A stretch of 64,000 bases of DNA. Origin: CAYNHF01 sp964397045. GTDB taxonomy: Bacteria > Actinomycetota > Acidimicrobiia > Spongiisociales > UBA5794. Below the pieces are notes generated by a model. It ran no database searches and had not been told where the DNA came from. It worked only from the letters and a program-made list of their open reading frames with translations. The stretch lies in assembly GCA_964397045.1 (NCBI GenBank), contig CAYNHF010000016.1, forward strand, positions 62,001-126,000, written 5' to 3'. Positions 25,723-34,234 of this stretch are shown piece after piece (the stretch's first letter is position 1; each line of letters begins with the position of its first letter). Both the position numbers and the translations under genes were made by a program.

Positions 25723-27012
25723 GTGAGTCGGGAACAGCCGCAGTTTGAGACTGCCCGCAAGGGGTACAAGACCGCAGACGTCGATGCCTTCGTGCTTCGC
25801 ACGAACGAGGTCCTCGATGATCTCGAGTCACAGGTATCACAGATGGCTGCCGTCCAGCGCGACCTGGCAGACGCGTACGACGAAGCTGCCGGATTACGCG
25901 AACAACTTCACGCCGCCACGGGTGAGTTGGAGAAAGCGAACCGGGAACTCGAGGTGACCCGGGGCCAAGAAGAAGCGCTTCGCATGACACTCGTGTCTGC
26001 AAGTCGCACCAAGGACGAAATGCTGGCAACCGCTCAGCTCGAATCCGAGAACATGGTGGCTGAGGCCACCGCTCAGGCACAGTCGACACTGGCAAGCGCC
26101 CGCGAAGAAGCCACGCGCCTAGGTGAACACGTGCAGAGCGTGAAATCGGAGCTCGATCAGCAGAAGTCCTCGGTGGCATCGGAACAACGGGCACACGCAG
26201 ATGCATATGCAGCCCAGCTTGCTGCCGATCACCAAGAACATCTCTCGGCCATCGGTGAACTCGAAACGCTCTACCAGACGATGGCCGGCCGGCTGGAAAC
26301 CATCCTGGCAACTGCGCATCGAGACGTCGCTGCCGGGTGGTCACGGCTCACTGCAACTGAATCCCAGGTTCTGCCGACCGCACCCGCCGACGCCACGCCG
26401 GTTTCCGAGGAGGGGCCAAGCCGAGACCTGGAATTGGCAGCTCCGCCGGCTCCTACCGCATCCGCCTTCCGAGAAGAGCTCTCGGCACTCGACAGGATCG
26501 CGCGACTCACCGACCCTGCAACCACGGCAACCGCTGCGGTTACTTCGGAGGCCAGCTCAGTCGCCGCCCCCGTGCAGCCTGAGCCATCACCCCCGACATC
26601 CGAGATGCCGGACCCGATGGAATCGGTCACCGTAGACGCGGCGCCTCTCGCGGCGGAGGCTGCGGATCCACCCGCATCGTTTGCGGCCGAGGTCGTCGAA
26701 GACTCGCCAGCGGTGGCCGCCGAAGGCGAAGCCCCTGTTCCCTTCGAAGTGTCTGAAGTAGGTAACGACGAGCCTGCGACCGAACCGGAGGCAGACGCAC
26801 CGGAACCTCCCGTGGACAACGTGCAGCTCCTCCGGGAAGAGCCGCCCGAACCGGCAGTCGACGAGGCGGATACTGATTCCAACGACGATGATGCCGGTGG
26901 CGAGCCGCGTCAGTCCTTCTACAACCGCCGCTCGGGCAACCTGCCTCGACTGGGTGAGGACAAACAGCAAGACACCAGTACTTGGATGGCATCGCTCCGC
27001 GACAAGAGCTGA
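25723..27012 (+). CDS. DivIVA-domain coiled-coil protein
   Basis: The N-terminus, QFETARKGYKTADVDAFVLR, is the DivIVA membrane-binding motif (aromatic/GY...VDxFL). About 180 residues of coiled coil follow, then about 190 residues rich in Pro, Ala, Glu and Asp that look disordered, and a C-terminal LPRLGEDKQQDTSTWMASLR. GTG at 25723 has GGAG five bases upstream; a TTG at 25666 would add 19 residues. DivIVA-type proteins mark curved membrane at poles or septa and guide wall synthesis. This may be a Wag31-like or accessory polar protein. Its long acidic tail is unusual for Wag31. Confidence 0.82.
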   Translation: MSREQPQFETARKGYKTADVDAFVLRTNEVLDDLESQVSQMAAVQRDLADAYDEAAGLREQLHAATGELEKANRELEVTRGQEEALRMTLVSASRTKDEMLATAQLESENMVAEATAQAQSTLASAREEATRLGEHVQSVKSELDQQKSSVASEQRAHADAYAAQLAADHQEHLSAIGELETLYQTMAGRLETILATAHRDVAAGWSRLTATESQVLPTAPADATPVSEEGPSRDLELAAPPAPTASAFREELSALDRIARLTDPATTATAAVTSEASSVAAPVQPEPSPPTSEMPDPMESVTVDAAPLAAEAADPPASFAAEVVEDSPAVAAEGEAPVPFEVSEVGNDEPATEPEADAPEPPVDNVQLLREEPPEPAVDEADTDSNDDDAGGEPRQSFYNRRSGNLPRLGEDKQQDTSTWMASLRDKS

Positions 27013-27246
27013 GGCCGGAGGACGGGCCTCGAGCTGCTCACCGATTCGCCACGCCGTCTCTCCGTCCGACATGCCGCATGCGAGTTGAGCTGCTCCGTAC
27101 GCGCCGTGCTCACGCCCATTGGCCACCCGGGATCGTCAAACACCACGAGGTCGAGAGCCGATTCTCAGTCTCGACCACTGACCACCGACCGTAGCCCGCG
27201 GTTGGTTGGTCGTTCACTGCGACCTCGCCGTCCATAGGATGGGTGC

Positions 27247-28008
27247 ATGACCGACATTGCACTGGTCCGCGGCGTTCCCGATTCCTTCACCCAGGCCCTG
27301 GTGCTCGGCGTGCACCCCGACATAGATGTGCAGCTCGCACGTCTGCAACATGCCCGGTACCGGGACATGCTTGCTGCCGCCGGGTACGAGGTCAGGCAAG
27401 TGCCTGTAGATGAGACCCACCCCGATTGTGTCTTCATCGAGGACGCCGCAGTCATCGTTGGAACGAGCGCGGTCATCGCTCGTTCGGCCGCAGCGCCGCG
27501 CCGCGGTGAGATCGGACCCGTACGAGAAGCGCTGCCTGCCGGGCTCAATGTCTGCGCGATCGAAGCTCCAGGGACCCTCGACGGCGGCGACGTATTCACC
27601 ATGGGCGACAACCTCTACGCTGGGCGTTCGCGTCGTACGAATGATGCCGGCATCGACCAACTCCGATCCGTAGCCTCAAGCGAGGGGCTCACCACCGTCC
27701 CGGTAGCAGTGCATGATGGACTCCACCTCAAGTCGGTTGTCCTTCCGCTTGATCGGGAGAGCATCCTCGTCACACCGGATGCGGTGGAGGAGCGAGCGCT
27801 CACCGGCCTCCGGATCATCTACGAGGTGGCCGGAGAGCGGCATCGGGCCAGCGCTTTGCCACTGCGCGACGGCAGGCTGCTGGTCACCGCCACCGCTCCA
27901 TTGACTACGAGTCTGCTCGCCTCCGCCGGCTACACCCCTGCCCCAATCGACGTGTCTGAACTCCAGGCTGCCGACGGTGGTTTGACGTGCCTCTCGATCC
28001 TCATCTGA
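27247..28008 (+). CDS. Dimethylargininase / amidinotransferase-superfamily hydrolase
   Basis: The 253-residue product has the DDAH pattern: VRGVPDSFTQAL at the start, HPDCVFIEDAAVI, APGTLDGGDVF, the catalytic His160 in GLHLKSVVL, and the nucleophile Cys248 in DGGLTCLSI at the extreme C-terminus. DDAH enzymes turn methylated arginine into citrulline and methylamines. Related arginine deiminases are longer, so the length favours DDAH. ATG at 27247 is preceded by a weak ribosome site. The 234 bases upstream hold an 8-bp inverted repeat (GGTCGAGA at 27149 with TCTCGACC at 27169) but no gene. Confidence 0.9.
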   Translation: MTDIALVRGVPDSFTQALVLGVHPDIDVQLARLQHARYRDMLAAAGYEVRQVPVDETHPDCVFIEDAAVIVGTSAVIARSAAAPRRGEIGPVREALPAGLNVCAIEAPGTLDGGDVFTMGDNLYAGRSRRTNDAGIDQLRSVASSEGLTTVPVAVHDGLHLKSVVLPLDRESILVTPDAVEERALTGLRIIYEVAGERHRASALPLRDGRLLVTATAPLTTSLLASAGYTPAPIDVSELQAADGGLTCLSILI

Positions 28009-28159
28009 CACGAGCCTCCCACGTCCTCATGGCAGACAACCGCTCTCTCAGCTTCCACCCGACAGGATCGGTCATCGACGATCAACGATCCGGGACCTTC
28101 GCCGACACGATGTGGGACCTTTGGCCCCCACCCAAGCAGGCGGTGTCGGTCCATCATGC

Positions 28160-28177
28160 TTGTGAAAGAATTCACAA
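28160..28177. promoter_or_regulatory. 18-bp palindromic operator upstream of the arsR-type gene
   Basis: TTGTGAA-AGAA-TTCACAA, the same perfect arms and spacer length as at 1719 and 28735, ends 40 bases before the ATG of the ArsR-family gene. Its place suggests autoregulation. Confidence 0.7.
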
Positions 28178-28217
28178 ATGACCCAAGGCCCATCGCCCTT
28201 TCGACCCGGGTGGACAG

Positions 28218-28571
28218 ATGAAGCCATCAACCGAACCGAATTGTTCCGAGGCGAGTCTGCCACCGGCATCACCGTTGACGAGCGAACGCGTCGTCCAGAT
28301 CGCCAAAGCCCTCGCTCACCCCGCCCGATTGCGGATACTGGAACAGTTCGCAGAGGGCCGCCCCCGAACAGTGCATGACATCGTTGAAGACTGCACCTTG
28401 GCCCAATCCACGGTGTCCGAGCATTTGAGAATTCTGCGAGAGGCGGAGGTGGTGTTCGCCACCAAAGACGGTGCGTGGACCTGGTACTGCGCCCGACGAT
28501 CCATGCTGATCGAGTTCGCTGCCGCCGTCAATGCGCTCGCCATGTCGGAAGCGCTCGTCGAACACCGCTGA
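28218..28571 (+). CDS. ArsR-family winged-helix regulator
   Basis: After about 20 unstructured residues comes a winged-helix domain: VVQIAKALAHPARLRILEQF, recognition helix LAQSTVSEHLRILREAEVV, wing ATKDGAWTWYCAR. Cysteines are at 9, 59 and 91; Cys59 and Cys91 are in places where they could meet in the dimer and sense persulfide, metal or oxidant, as in SqrR/BigR-like members (inference). The CxCxx metal box of classical ArsR is absent. Its promoter region has the TTGTGAA-N4-TTCACAA palindrome, also found before the downstream membrane-protein gene and before the sulfur operon, which makes this the leading candidate for the protein that binds it. Confidence 0.87.
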   Translation: MKPSTEPNCSEASLPPASPLTSERVVQIAKALAHPARLRILEQFAEGRPRTVHDIVEDCTLAQSTVSEHLRILREAEVVFATKDGAWTWYCARRSMLIEFAAAVNALAMSEALVEHR

Positions 28572-28733
28572 GGAGCTCGATTCGCTTTCTGGTTGGCGTC
28601 AGGACCTGCCACAATCCCCCGGGCCTACACGAATCACCCGCGGACAGCTTCGGTTTCGATTCCCAGGGCCAGTTGCCCGCAACGTAGGGTCGAAGGTCCC
28701 TATCGGACATCGACGATATACGAAATGATCTCA

Positions 28734-28753
28734 CTTGTGAAATCATTCACAAG
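28734..28753. promoter_or_regulatory. Palindromic operator upstream of the membrane-protein gene
   Basis: CTTGTGAA-ATCA-TTCACAAG is a perfect 8-bp inverted repeat. Its inner 18 bases share the arms and spacing of the sites at 1719 and 28160. It ends 28 bases before the start codon at 28781, near the expected transcription start, which favours repression. Confidence 0.7.
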
Positions 28754-28780
28754 CAGAATTATCGCAAGGAAAGGCAGATA

Positions 28781-29524
28781 ATGAGTAAACGTCTTCGCAT
28801 CGTTGGTGTGGTTCTCGCACTGATCGGTCTGGGGTTCCTGATCGCCAGTGGAATTGCATACACCAAGGTTCAAGATGGCTATGCGTCCCTCGACGCGTTC
28901 AGCACGGCTCAGAACGTGGAGCTGAGCTACAACGAGGCCGGCGAGCTGACCGACCGCGGCACCACTGAGGGCGCAGACGCCATCATGGTTCTCCTCACCG
29001 AGGACTGGGGCTACAACATCAACGAGGCCGACCTGGACTCGAACGATCCTGTGGTCAACACCGCGACCGAGTACATGTTCCAGATGGCCACCATCGGCTT
29101 CCACATCCTGCACGGCACCCAGACGGTGGTGCTGACCGAGGATGTGGAATACGAGGGTGAGACCTTCGCGGCCGGCACGTATGAGGTCGAAGTAAGCACC
29201 GTCGGGAGCCCAGAGCGGCTCGCAGCCGGTTTCGCCGGCTACTGGACCGACTTCGACCGGCAGCACCCGCTTGAGGGTCCGGCCCGCTCCCAGGCGTGGA
29301 GCGGCACCGCACACGGTCTGTTCGGCGAGCTCGGCGTGGGCACCATCACCCACTCCACCCTGCAGATCGCCATGGCGGTTACCGCCTTGATCGCAGGCCT
29401 CGGCGCCGTCATCCTGCTGGCCGGTCTCGGCCTGTTGTGGGCGGCGTGGGATCGGAAGCAGGCAGTGCCGGACACTGTCGACGAGATGTTCCCGGACCAG
29501 GAGCCCGCACCGACGAAGAGCTGA
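28781..29524 (+). CDS. Two-helix membrane protein of unknown function
   Basis: The 247-residue protein has an N-terminal membrane helix (IVGVVLALIGLGFLIASGIAY), an outer domain of about 170 residues, and a second helix (AVTALIAGLGAVILLAGLGLLWA) followed by a short acidic tail. The outer domain is rich in Asp, Glu and Thr and has no cysteine (visible stretches: SYNEAGELTDRGTTEGADAI, FAAGTYEVEVSTVG). I do not recognise the family. AAGGAAAGG precedes ATG at 28781. It is followed by a strong hairpin, so it is a single-gene unit under the shared palindrome, and is probably controlled with the sulfur operon. Confidence 0.78.
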   Translation: MSKRLRIVGVVLALIGLGFLIASGIAYTKVQDGYASLDAFSTAQNVELSYNEAGELTDRGTTEGADAIMVLLTEDWGYNINEADLDSNDPVVNTATEYMFQMATIGFHILHGTQTVVLTEDVEYEGETFAAGTYEVEVSTVGSPERLAAGFAGYWTDFDRQHPLEGPARSQAWSGTAHGLFGELGVGTITHSTLQIAMAVTALIAGLGAVILLAGLGLLWAAWDRKQAVPDTVDEMFPDQEPAPTKS

Positions 29525-29553
29525 GTACGCCCATCCTTACTGACAGGTAAGAC

Positions 29554-29589
29554 GACTGGACCCCCCATTCTCCCTCGGGGGGTCCAGTC
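29554..29589. terminator. Strong hairpin between convergent genes
   Basis: GACTGGACCCCCC and GGGGGGTCCAGTC form a perfect 13-bp stem around ATTCTCCCTC, 29 bases after the membrane-protein gene and 18 bases after the MFS frame on the opposite strand. It can serve both directions. Confidence 0.8.
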
Positions 29590-29607
29590 GCGTCTCGACC
29601 ACCAACC

Positions 29608-30788
29608 TCACATTGCTTGGTGCGCGCGCTCGTCTGCTCGGATCCCACCGCCGATTCCCCCTGCGACGGCAGCGGCAAGCGCGAGGGCACACGCCACCAG
29701 CAGCCAACTAGCTTCGAAGCCTGCTCGGTCGATCGTCCAGCCGAGCAGCACAGGGCCGGCCCCAGCACCGAGGAAGATCCCAGCCTGGGTGATGCTGGAC
29801 GAGGCGGCCGCGGCGGCGATGTTCGCATTGACGACCGTGAACGTCATGACGCCCGGCCACCCCCAGCCGGTGGCGAACGCAGCGAGCACGAGCCCGACGA
29901 ACCATGGTCCAGACGAGGAACGCAGCGCCAAAACACGATCGCACCGAGACCAAGCAAGACCACGAGAGCGGCGAAGCCCCGCCCCCGATATCTGTCGTTC
30001 GTCGCCCCGGCTAACACTCGGGCCGCGATGCTGGTGAGCGAACCGGCGAAGAGCAGGACGCCGGCACCCCCCTCGCTGATGTCGGTCGCGACGGCAGCAG
30101 CTACCAGAAAGGTGCTGAGCGAAATCGCAGACCAGGTCGCCAGCGCAGCCGCAGTGGCGAGCCCGATCAGTTGGAGGACGGACAGCGGCGCCGCCCCGTG
30201 AGCCGGTTCGTCCACACCGACGATGGAAGCCGGTGTGTCGGCTTCGCCCGGAATCAGCAGCCAGACAATCGGCGCCAACAGGGCTGCGACCGCGAACGCG
30301 GCGGGCCACCCGATGGTGAGCACCAGTATCGGGAGAGCAAGGCCGGCCAACAAGGTCGACGTTGGAATCCCGGCATGCTTCAGCCCGAAGATGAGCCCCC
30401 GCCGGCCCGGATCGACTCTTTCTGCCAGAGCTTTGTTCGCAGCCGGGTTCGCAAACCCGTAGGCGATGCCGCCGACGACGAGCAGCCCCGCCAGCACCCA
30501 GACGCTCCTGCCGACGAGAGCAATTGCCAGCAGGACCGCGGCGGCGACACCGGCGTTGATCCGCATCGCTCGTCGCCAGCCGATGCGCTCCACCAGGCGC
30601 CCGAGCGGCACTGAAGACACCGAAGCCGTGAGAAAGAAGGTGGCAGTCAGCATCCCCAACGTGGTAGGCGTGAGCCCGATGTCGGCTTCGAGTTGCAGAA
30701 AGGCAGCTCCCATCAGAAAGGCCGGCTGCGTGCTGAGAGCCACGATCAGCATCGACAGGATGAGCCGCCGCCACGGAAGAGATCGCAC
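29608..30788 (-). pseudogene. MFS transporter broken by a one-base frameshift
   Basis: Two minus-strand frames together make one normal 12-helix MFS protein of about 393 residues. The first runs from GTG 30788 (MRSLPWRRLILSMLIVALST) through motif A-like PLGRLVERIGWRRAM and up to LLGLGAIVF. It then turns to nonsense, while the next frame continues with LALRSSSGPWFVGLVLAAFA to the stop at 29608. The break is at the AAAA run at 29930-29933: five A bases would restore the frame (GAIVFLALRSSS). This may be a true recent mutation or an error in a homopolymer. The substrate is unknown. Confidence 0.82.
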
Positions 30789-30931
30789 TACTCGATTCTA
30801 TGGGCAGGCAAGCGACGGTCTCGGCGGACTCGACCGCAACCCAGATACTTCCGAACCGCGCCGTGCGGGCCAGACACGACGTCGGTGATGAAGCTCGGGA
30901 TCTCGTCCGGAGCCGCCCCCTCGTAGCTTGG

Positions 30932-31555
30932 TCAGGTCATCAGCCTCGGGTTGAGGGTGTACGTTCCGAGGATCGAGGCCTTGCCCAGCACATGGCCCAC
31001 CATGGCGCTCCGTACGTCAGCCAGGTCGAATGATCCGGATACCGGGAGGGTAGGGACGTCGAGGGCCGTCACGGTGAAGCGATAGCGGTGGACCCGAGCG
31101 TCGTTCCATGGCGGACACGGTCCGTCGTAGCCGAGGTACGTACCCGTCATGTCCTCATCGCCGGAGAACCAGGAGGTGTAGTCGTTGACCCCCTGACGGC
31201 CGCGGGGTCCTTCGCCATCCTTGCCGCGCGAGATCACCCCTTCCGAGAACTCTCCCTCTGCGACTTCCCCAGGCGATATGGGCAGATCCACCAGTACCCA
31301 ATGCACGAATTCGGCACGAGGCAACTCAGCAGGAACTTGCCTACCTTCCTGGTTGACATCGTCCGGCACCGTCGGCACATCAACGTCGATGCAGGTCACC
31401 ACCAGACTCTCGGTACCTTCCGGCAGATCGCGCCAGGCCAAGTGCGGGTTTCGGTTCGGCGCAAACCCCACATGACTGTCCGGGTCGGGCAAGCCGAAGG
31501 CAAATTCACCCGGGATCCATCCGCCGTCCTTGAAGCTGTTGCTGTCAAGCCGCAT
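30932..31555 (-). CDS. PEBP / Raf-kinase-inhibitor-like protein (YbhB/YbcL family)
   Basis: The 207-residue product carries the phosphatidylethanolamine-binding-protein signature: NPHLAWRDLPEGTESLVVTC, then DVDVPT, FVHWVLVDLP, GYDGPCPPWNDARVHRYRFT and a C-terminal helix with VLGKASILGTY. These proteins bind anionic ligands in a small pocket built around the conserved DPD-like and GPxPP..D.xH motifs. The bacterial role is not known. It stands alone, with 143 bases of non-coding DNA between it and the MFS gene upstream. Confidence 0.9.
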   Translation of the reverse strand: MRLDSNSFKDGGWIPGEFAFGLPDPDSHVGFAPNRNPHLAWRDLPEGTESLVVTCIDVDVPTVPDDVNQEGRQVPAELPRAEFVHWVLVDLPISPGEVAEGEFSEGVISRGKDGEGPRGRQGVNDYTSWFSGDEDMTGTYLGYDGPCPPWNDARVHRYRFTVTALDVPTLPVSGSFDLADVRSAMVGHVLGKASILGTYTLNPRLMT

Positions 31556-31677
31556 ATGCCACCTCCCACCCCGACGTTAGTGCCGAAACCGTGACCATCT
31601 GCTCTGGTCGGTGTCGACCCGCTGCGCGAACGTGGTCGCGGCAGAGGCGGACGCTCGAGAGTGACCCGGAGGCGAAT

Positions 31678-32394
31678 GTGGCGGGCGAGGGCACCACATG
31701 GCGCGAACTTGCTCCGGCGACCGATCCGGCACAGCGGCGGGCCTTCCTCGACGCCAGGCGACGATCTCACCGGGACCGATACAACCGCCTCCACGCCGCT
31801 AGCTATGACGAGGAATGGGGCCAGATCTCGCCCAGCCATCACGCATTCCTGAAGAGATTGCTGGCAACCACTCCGCAGAACGGAATCGTGCTCGACATCC
31901 CGTGCGGCACCGGGAAGTACTGGGAGCTGGTCCTCGAATCGGGACCAGCCGTCATCGGTGCCGATCAGTCCATGGGAATGCTCGCCGTAGCCAGAACCAA
32001 ACATCCCGATGTCCCGGTGGTGTGTGCCTCGCTTCAGGAGCTGCCGCTGACTGCCACATTCGACGCGGTCATGTGCGTAGACGGGATCGAGGACGTCGGC
32101 CCCGAGGACTGGCCCACCGTGCTCAGGCGACTCCACCGATCCACCAGACCTGGAGGATGCCTCTACCTCACCGTCGAGCAACTCGAGGAGGCCGAGGTGC
32201 GGAGCAGCTACGAAGCCGCTCTCGAGCGCGGGGATCCGGTAGTCCCGGGGGAAGACTTCGACGGAATCGGGTATCACTTCTTCCCGACTGCAGCTGCCAT
32301 CCGGAGCTGGGTTCTTGGAGCAGGGTTCGACGAGCTCAACGAGGCTGTCGCCGATTTCTACCGCCACCTGATCCTCCGACGTCGTGGCGGGTAG
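31678..32394 (+). CDS. Class I SAM-dependent methyltransferase
   Basis: The 238-residue product has VLDIPCGTGKYWELVLESG (motif I, SAM-binding glycine loop), VIGADQSMGMLAVARTKHP (motif II), LPLTATFDAVMCVDGIEDVG (motif IV) and STRPGGCLYLTVEQ. The substrate cannot be told. GTG at 31678 follows GGAGG by five bases; the frame is open further upstream but reads as unlikely protein. It is divergent from the PEBP-like gene and 122 bases before the DUF1918 gene. Confidence 0.87.
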   Translation: MAGEGTTWRELAPATDPAQRRAFLDARRRSHRDRYNRLHAASYDEEWGQISPSHHAFLKRLLATTPQNGIVLDIPCGTGKYWELVLESGPAVIGADQSMGMLAVARTKHPDVPVVCASLQELPLTATFDAVMCVDGIEDVGPEDWPTVLRRLHRSTRPGGCLYLTVEQLEEAEVRSSYEAALERGDPVVPGEDFDGIGYHFFPTAAAIRSWVLGAGFDELNEAVADFYRHLILRRRGG

Positions 32395-32516
32395 TCGGCG
32401 AACCGCGCTCCCAGCTGCCCCTCGTATGCCCGAAGCCAGGACCTACGAGCCGATCGCGGACGATCGGCCCTATCGGCAACGCGGTCTTTCGATATTCTTG
32501 GAGCCGGAGGTGCGAC

Positions 32517-32693
32517 ATGATGCGAAAGGGCACGCGGGTAGTTCGACTCACCAAGCGAGTGGGCCAAGCCGCACCGACCGGCAAGATCGTCGCCGTACGC
32601 GGCACCTCGTACGAGATCAAGTGGGATGACGGTCACACCAGCGTCACCTCGCCTGAGGCCGTGCTCCCGGCGAAAGAACCGGCAGCCCACTGA
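32517..32693 (+). CDS. DUF1918 small protein
   Basis: A 58-residue basic protein starting MMRKGTRVVRLTKRVGQ, with TGKIVAVRGTSYEIKWDDGH and an ending rich in small residues. This is the short SH3-like DUF1918 fold common in actinobacteria; its ligand is unknown. GGAGG precedes ATG at 32517 (a second ATG follows directly). Confidence 0.85.
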   Translation: MMRKGTRVVRLTKRVGQAAPTGKIVAVRGTSYEIKWDDGHTSVTSPEAVLPAKEPAAH

Positions 32694-32701
32694 CGGTTGA
32701 G

Positions 32702-32727
32702 GGTGGGGCGAACCGCAACGCCCCACC
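32702..32727 (+). terminator. Hairpin after the DUF1918 gene
   Basis: GGTGGGGCG and CGCCCCACC form a 9-bp stem around an 8-base loop, nine bases past the stop. Confidence 0.6.
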
Positions 32728-32901
32728 TCGATCGCGCCTCCACAAAGGCACTTCGGCCCCTGGACGCCTTGGCGCCAGTCGGCTAAGTCTCGGGGAAGGA
32801 GTCGTGCCTCCCTACATACCCGCAGCGCGTTCCGTGGAAAGGGTGAGATTGGGTAGGCTCTCGGGTACAGTCATCTTGGTGGAGGCTCGAAGGGAAGGTT
32901 G

Positions 32902-34209
32902 ATGGCCCGTCGATCGCTTGCGATCGTGGTTGCGCTGTTGTTGCTACTCGCAACGGCCACGGTCGCGTTCGCCGAAGACACCGCGACCGAAGACACCGCG
33001 ACCGAAGAAGTTCCAACTGAAGAGGCTGCGACCGAAGAGGCCGTTTCTGAGCCTCTCATCACGCTTGACCCCGCCGTGATCGAAGAAGGCACGGTGGTCG
33101 GTACCGTGGTCGGCCTTTTGACGATAGACGGAGCCCCAACCACCCTGCTGTATTCACTCGTGGCCGGCGAAGGCGACACCCACAACCACCTGTTTGTGGT
33201 CGAAGGCGATGCAGTCCTGACTGCGACCGAGGTGGATTACGAGACCCTTGGAGCCGACCTGACGATTCGAATTGCTGCCGCGGATGCGGCTGGGGAGTTG
33301 GTACTCGAGCACGGAGTGGGCATCACACTGACCGACATGGGTGAGATCTCGCTGGTTCCGTCGGACATCGACGAGAACGTGGAAGCCGGCTCGTACATCG
33401 GTACTCTCCATGTCGAGGGTGCTGTCGAGGGAGCAACGTTCGGCTACGGATTGGTACCCGGTGAAGGCGATGCCCACAACCATCTCTTCACGATCGAGGA
33501 TGCCGATCTCCTCACCGCAGACGAACTCGACTTCGAGGAGCTTGGTCCATCGCTCTCCATCAGGGTTGCAGCCACTGATCTCGTGACCGGAGAAGTCGTT
33601 CATGAACATCGGTTATTTGTTGTCTTGAACGACTTCGAGGCAGAGATGACCGCAGCCGAGCAAGAGATCCTCGACGCGCTCCACCCCGTTTGCGACCCGC
33701 GCGGCGACGAGTTCGTGTTGTGGCGCTTCCCGCAACTCGACGACGGCACGGATTTCTCATACACGTTCGGTGCAGACCGCGAGGGTGGAGAACGGCGGCA
33801 TCGCGGTGCTGACTTGATGGGCGCGGCAAAGGGCATGCCGGTGGTGGCAGTGGCAGACGGCCTGGTGTCGTACGTCGGGACGGGCGAAAAGGCGGGCCAC
33901 TTCGTGATGATCCAACACGAGGACGGTTGGGAAACCCGATATATGCACCTCAACAACGACACCTTCGGCACAGACGACGGCGTCCTGACTCGTGAGGAAG
34001 CTCTGGCACCGGGCATCACCGTCGGCGCAGTAGTCGTGGCAGGCCAGCTGCTCGGATGGGTCGGCGACAGCGGTAACGCGGAGAACTCGCCACCTCATAC
34101 CCACTTCGAACTATGGCAGTACAACCACCTCGCCGATCCGTTTGCCTGTCTCCGCCAGGCCTGGGACTGGCAGCTGCTGGTGTGGGACCTCGACGATCGC
34201 ATTCGCTGA
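32902..34209 (+). CDS. Exported M23 peptidase with two cadherin-like repeats
   Basis: After a signal peptide (about 1-24) and an acidic Thr/Glu tract, two repeats of about 90 residues follow (LVAGEGDTHNHLFVVEGD and LVPGEGDAHNHLFTIEDA), each with the G(E/T)GD..N..F and tail LT...DYE/DFEELG of cadherin-like modules. The C-terminal M23 domain has RRHRGADLMGAAKGMPV, MHLNND and PPHTHFELWQYN, so the zinc ligands are present. The enzyme would bind to and cut cell-wall peptides outside the membrane. ATG at 32902 follows a TTG; either could be used. It is the second M23 peptidase of the window and unlike the one at 22867. Confidence 0.87.
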   Translation: MARRSLAIVVALLLLLATATVAFAEDTATEDTATEEVPTEEAATEEAVSEPLITLDPAVIEEGTVVGTVVGLLTIDGAPTTLLYSLVAGEGDTHNHLFVVEGDAVLTATEVDYETLGADLTIRIAAADAAGELVLEHGVGITLTDMGEISLVPSDIDENVEAGSYIGTLHVEGAVEGATFGYGLVPGEGDAHNHLFTIEDADLLTADELDFEELGPSLSIRVAATDLVTGEVVHEHRLFVVLNDFEAEMTAAEQEILDALHPVCDPRGDEFVLWRFPQLDDGTDFSYTFGADREGGERRHRGADLMGAAKGMPVVAVADGLVSYVGTGEKAGHFVMIQHEDGWETRYMHLNNDTFGTDDGVLTREEALAPGITVGAVVVAGQLLGWVGDSGNAENSPPHTHFELWQYNHLADPFACLRQAWDWQLLVWDLDDRIR

Positions 34210-34234
34210 CGGCACCCCAACCGGCCGGTTCGAC

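Noticed and set aside
29844..30788. Truncated 314-residue transporter as a complete gene
   Set aside because: Its last 20 residues turn into Arg/Gly/Ser nonsense while the next frame carries the missing MFS helices, so it is half of a frameshifted gene.
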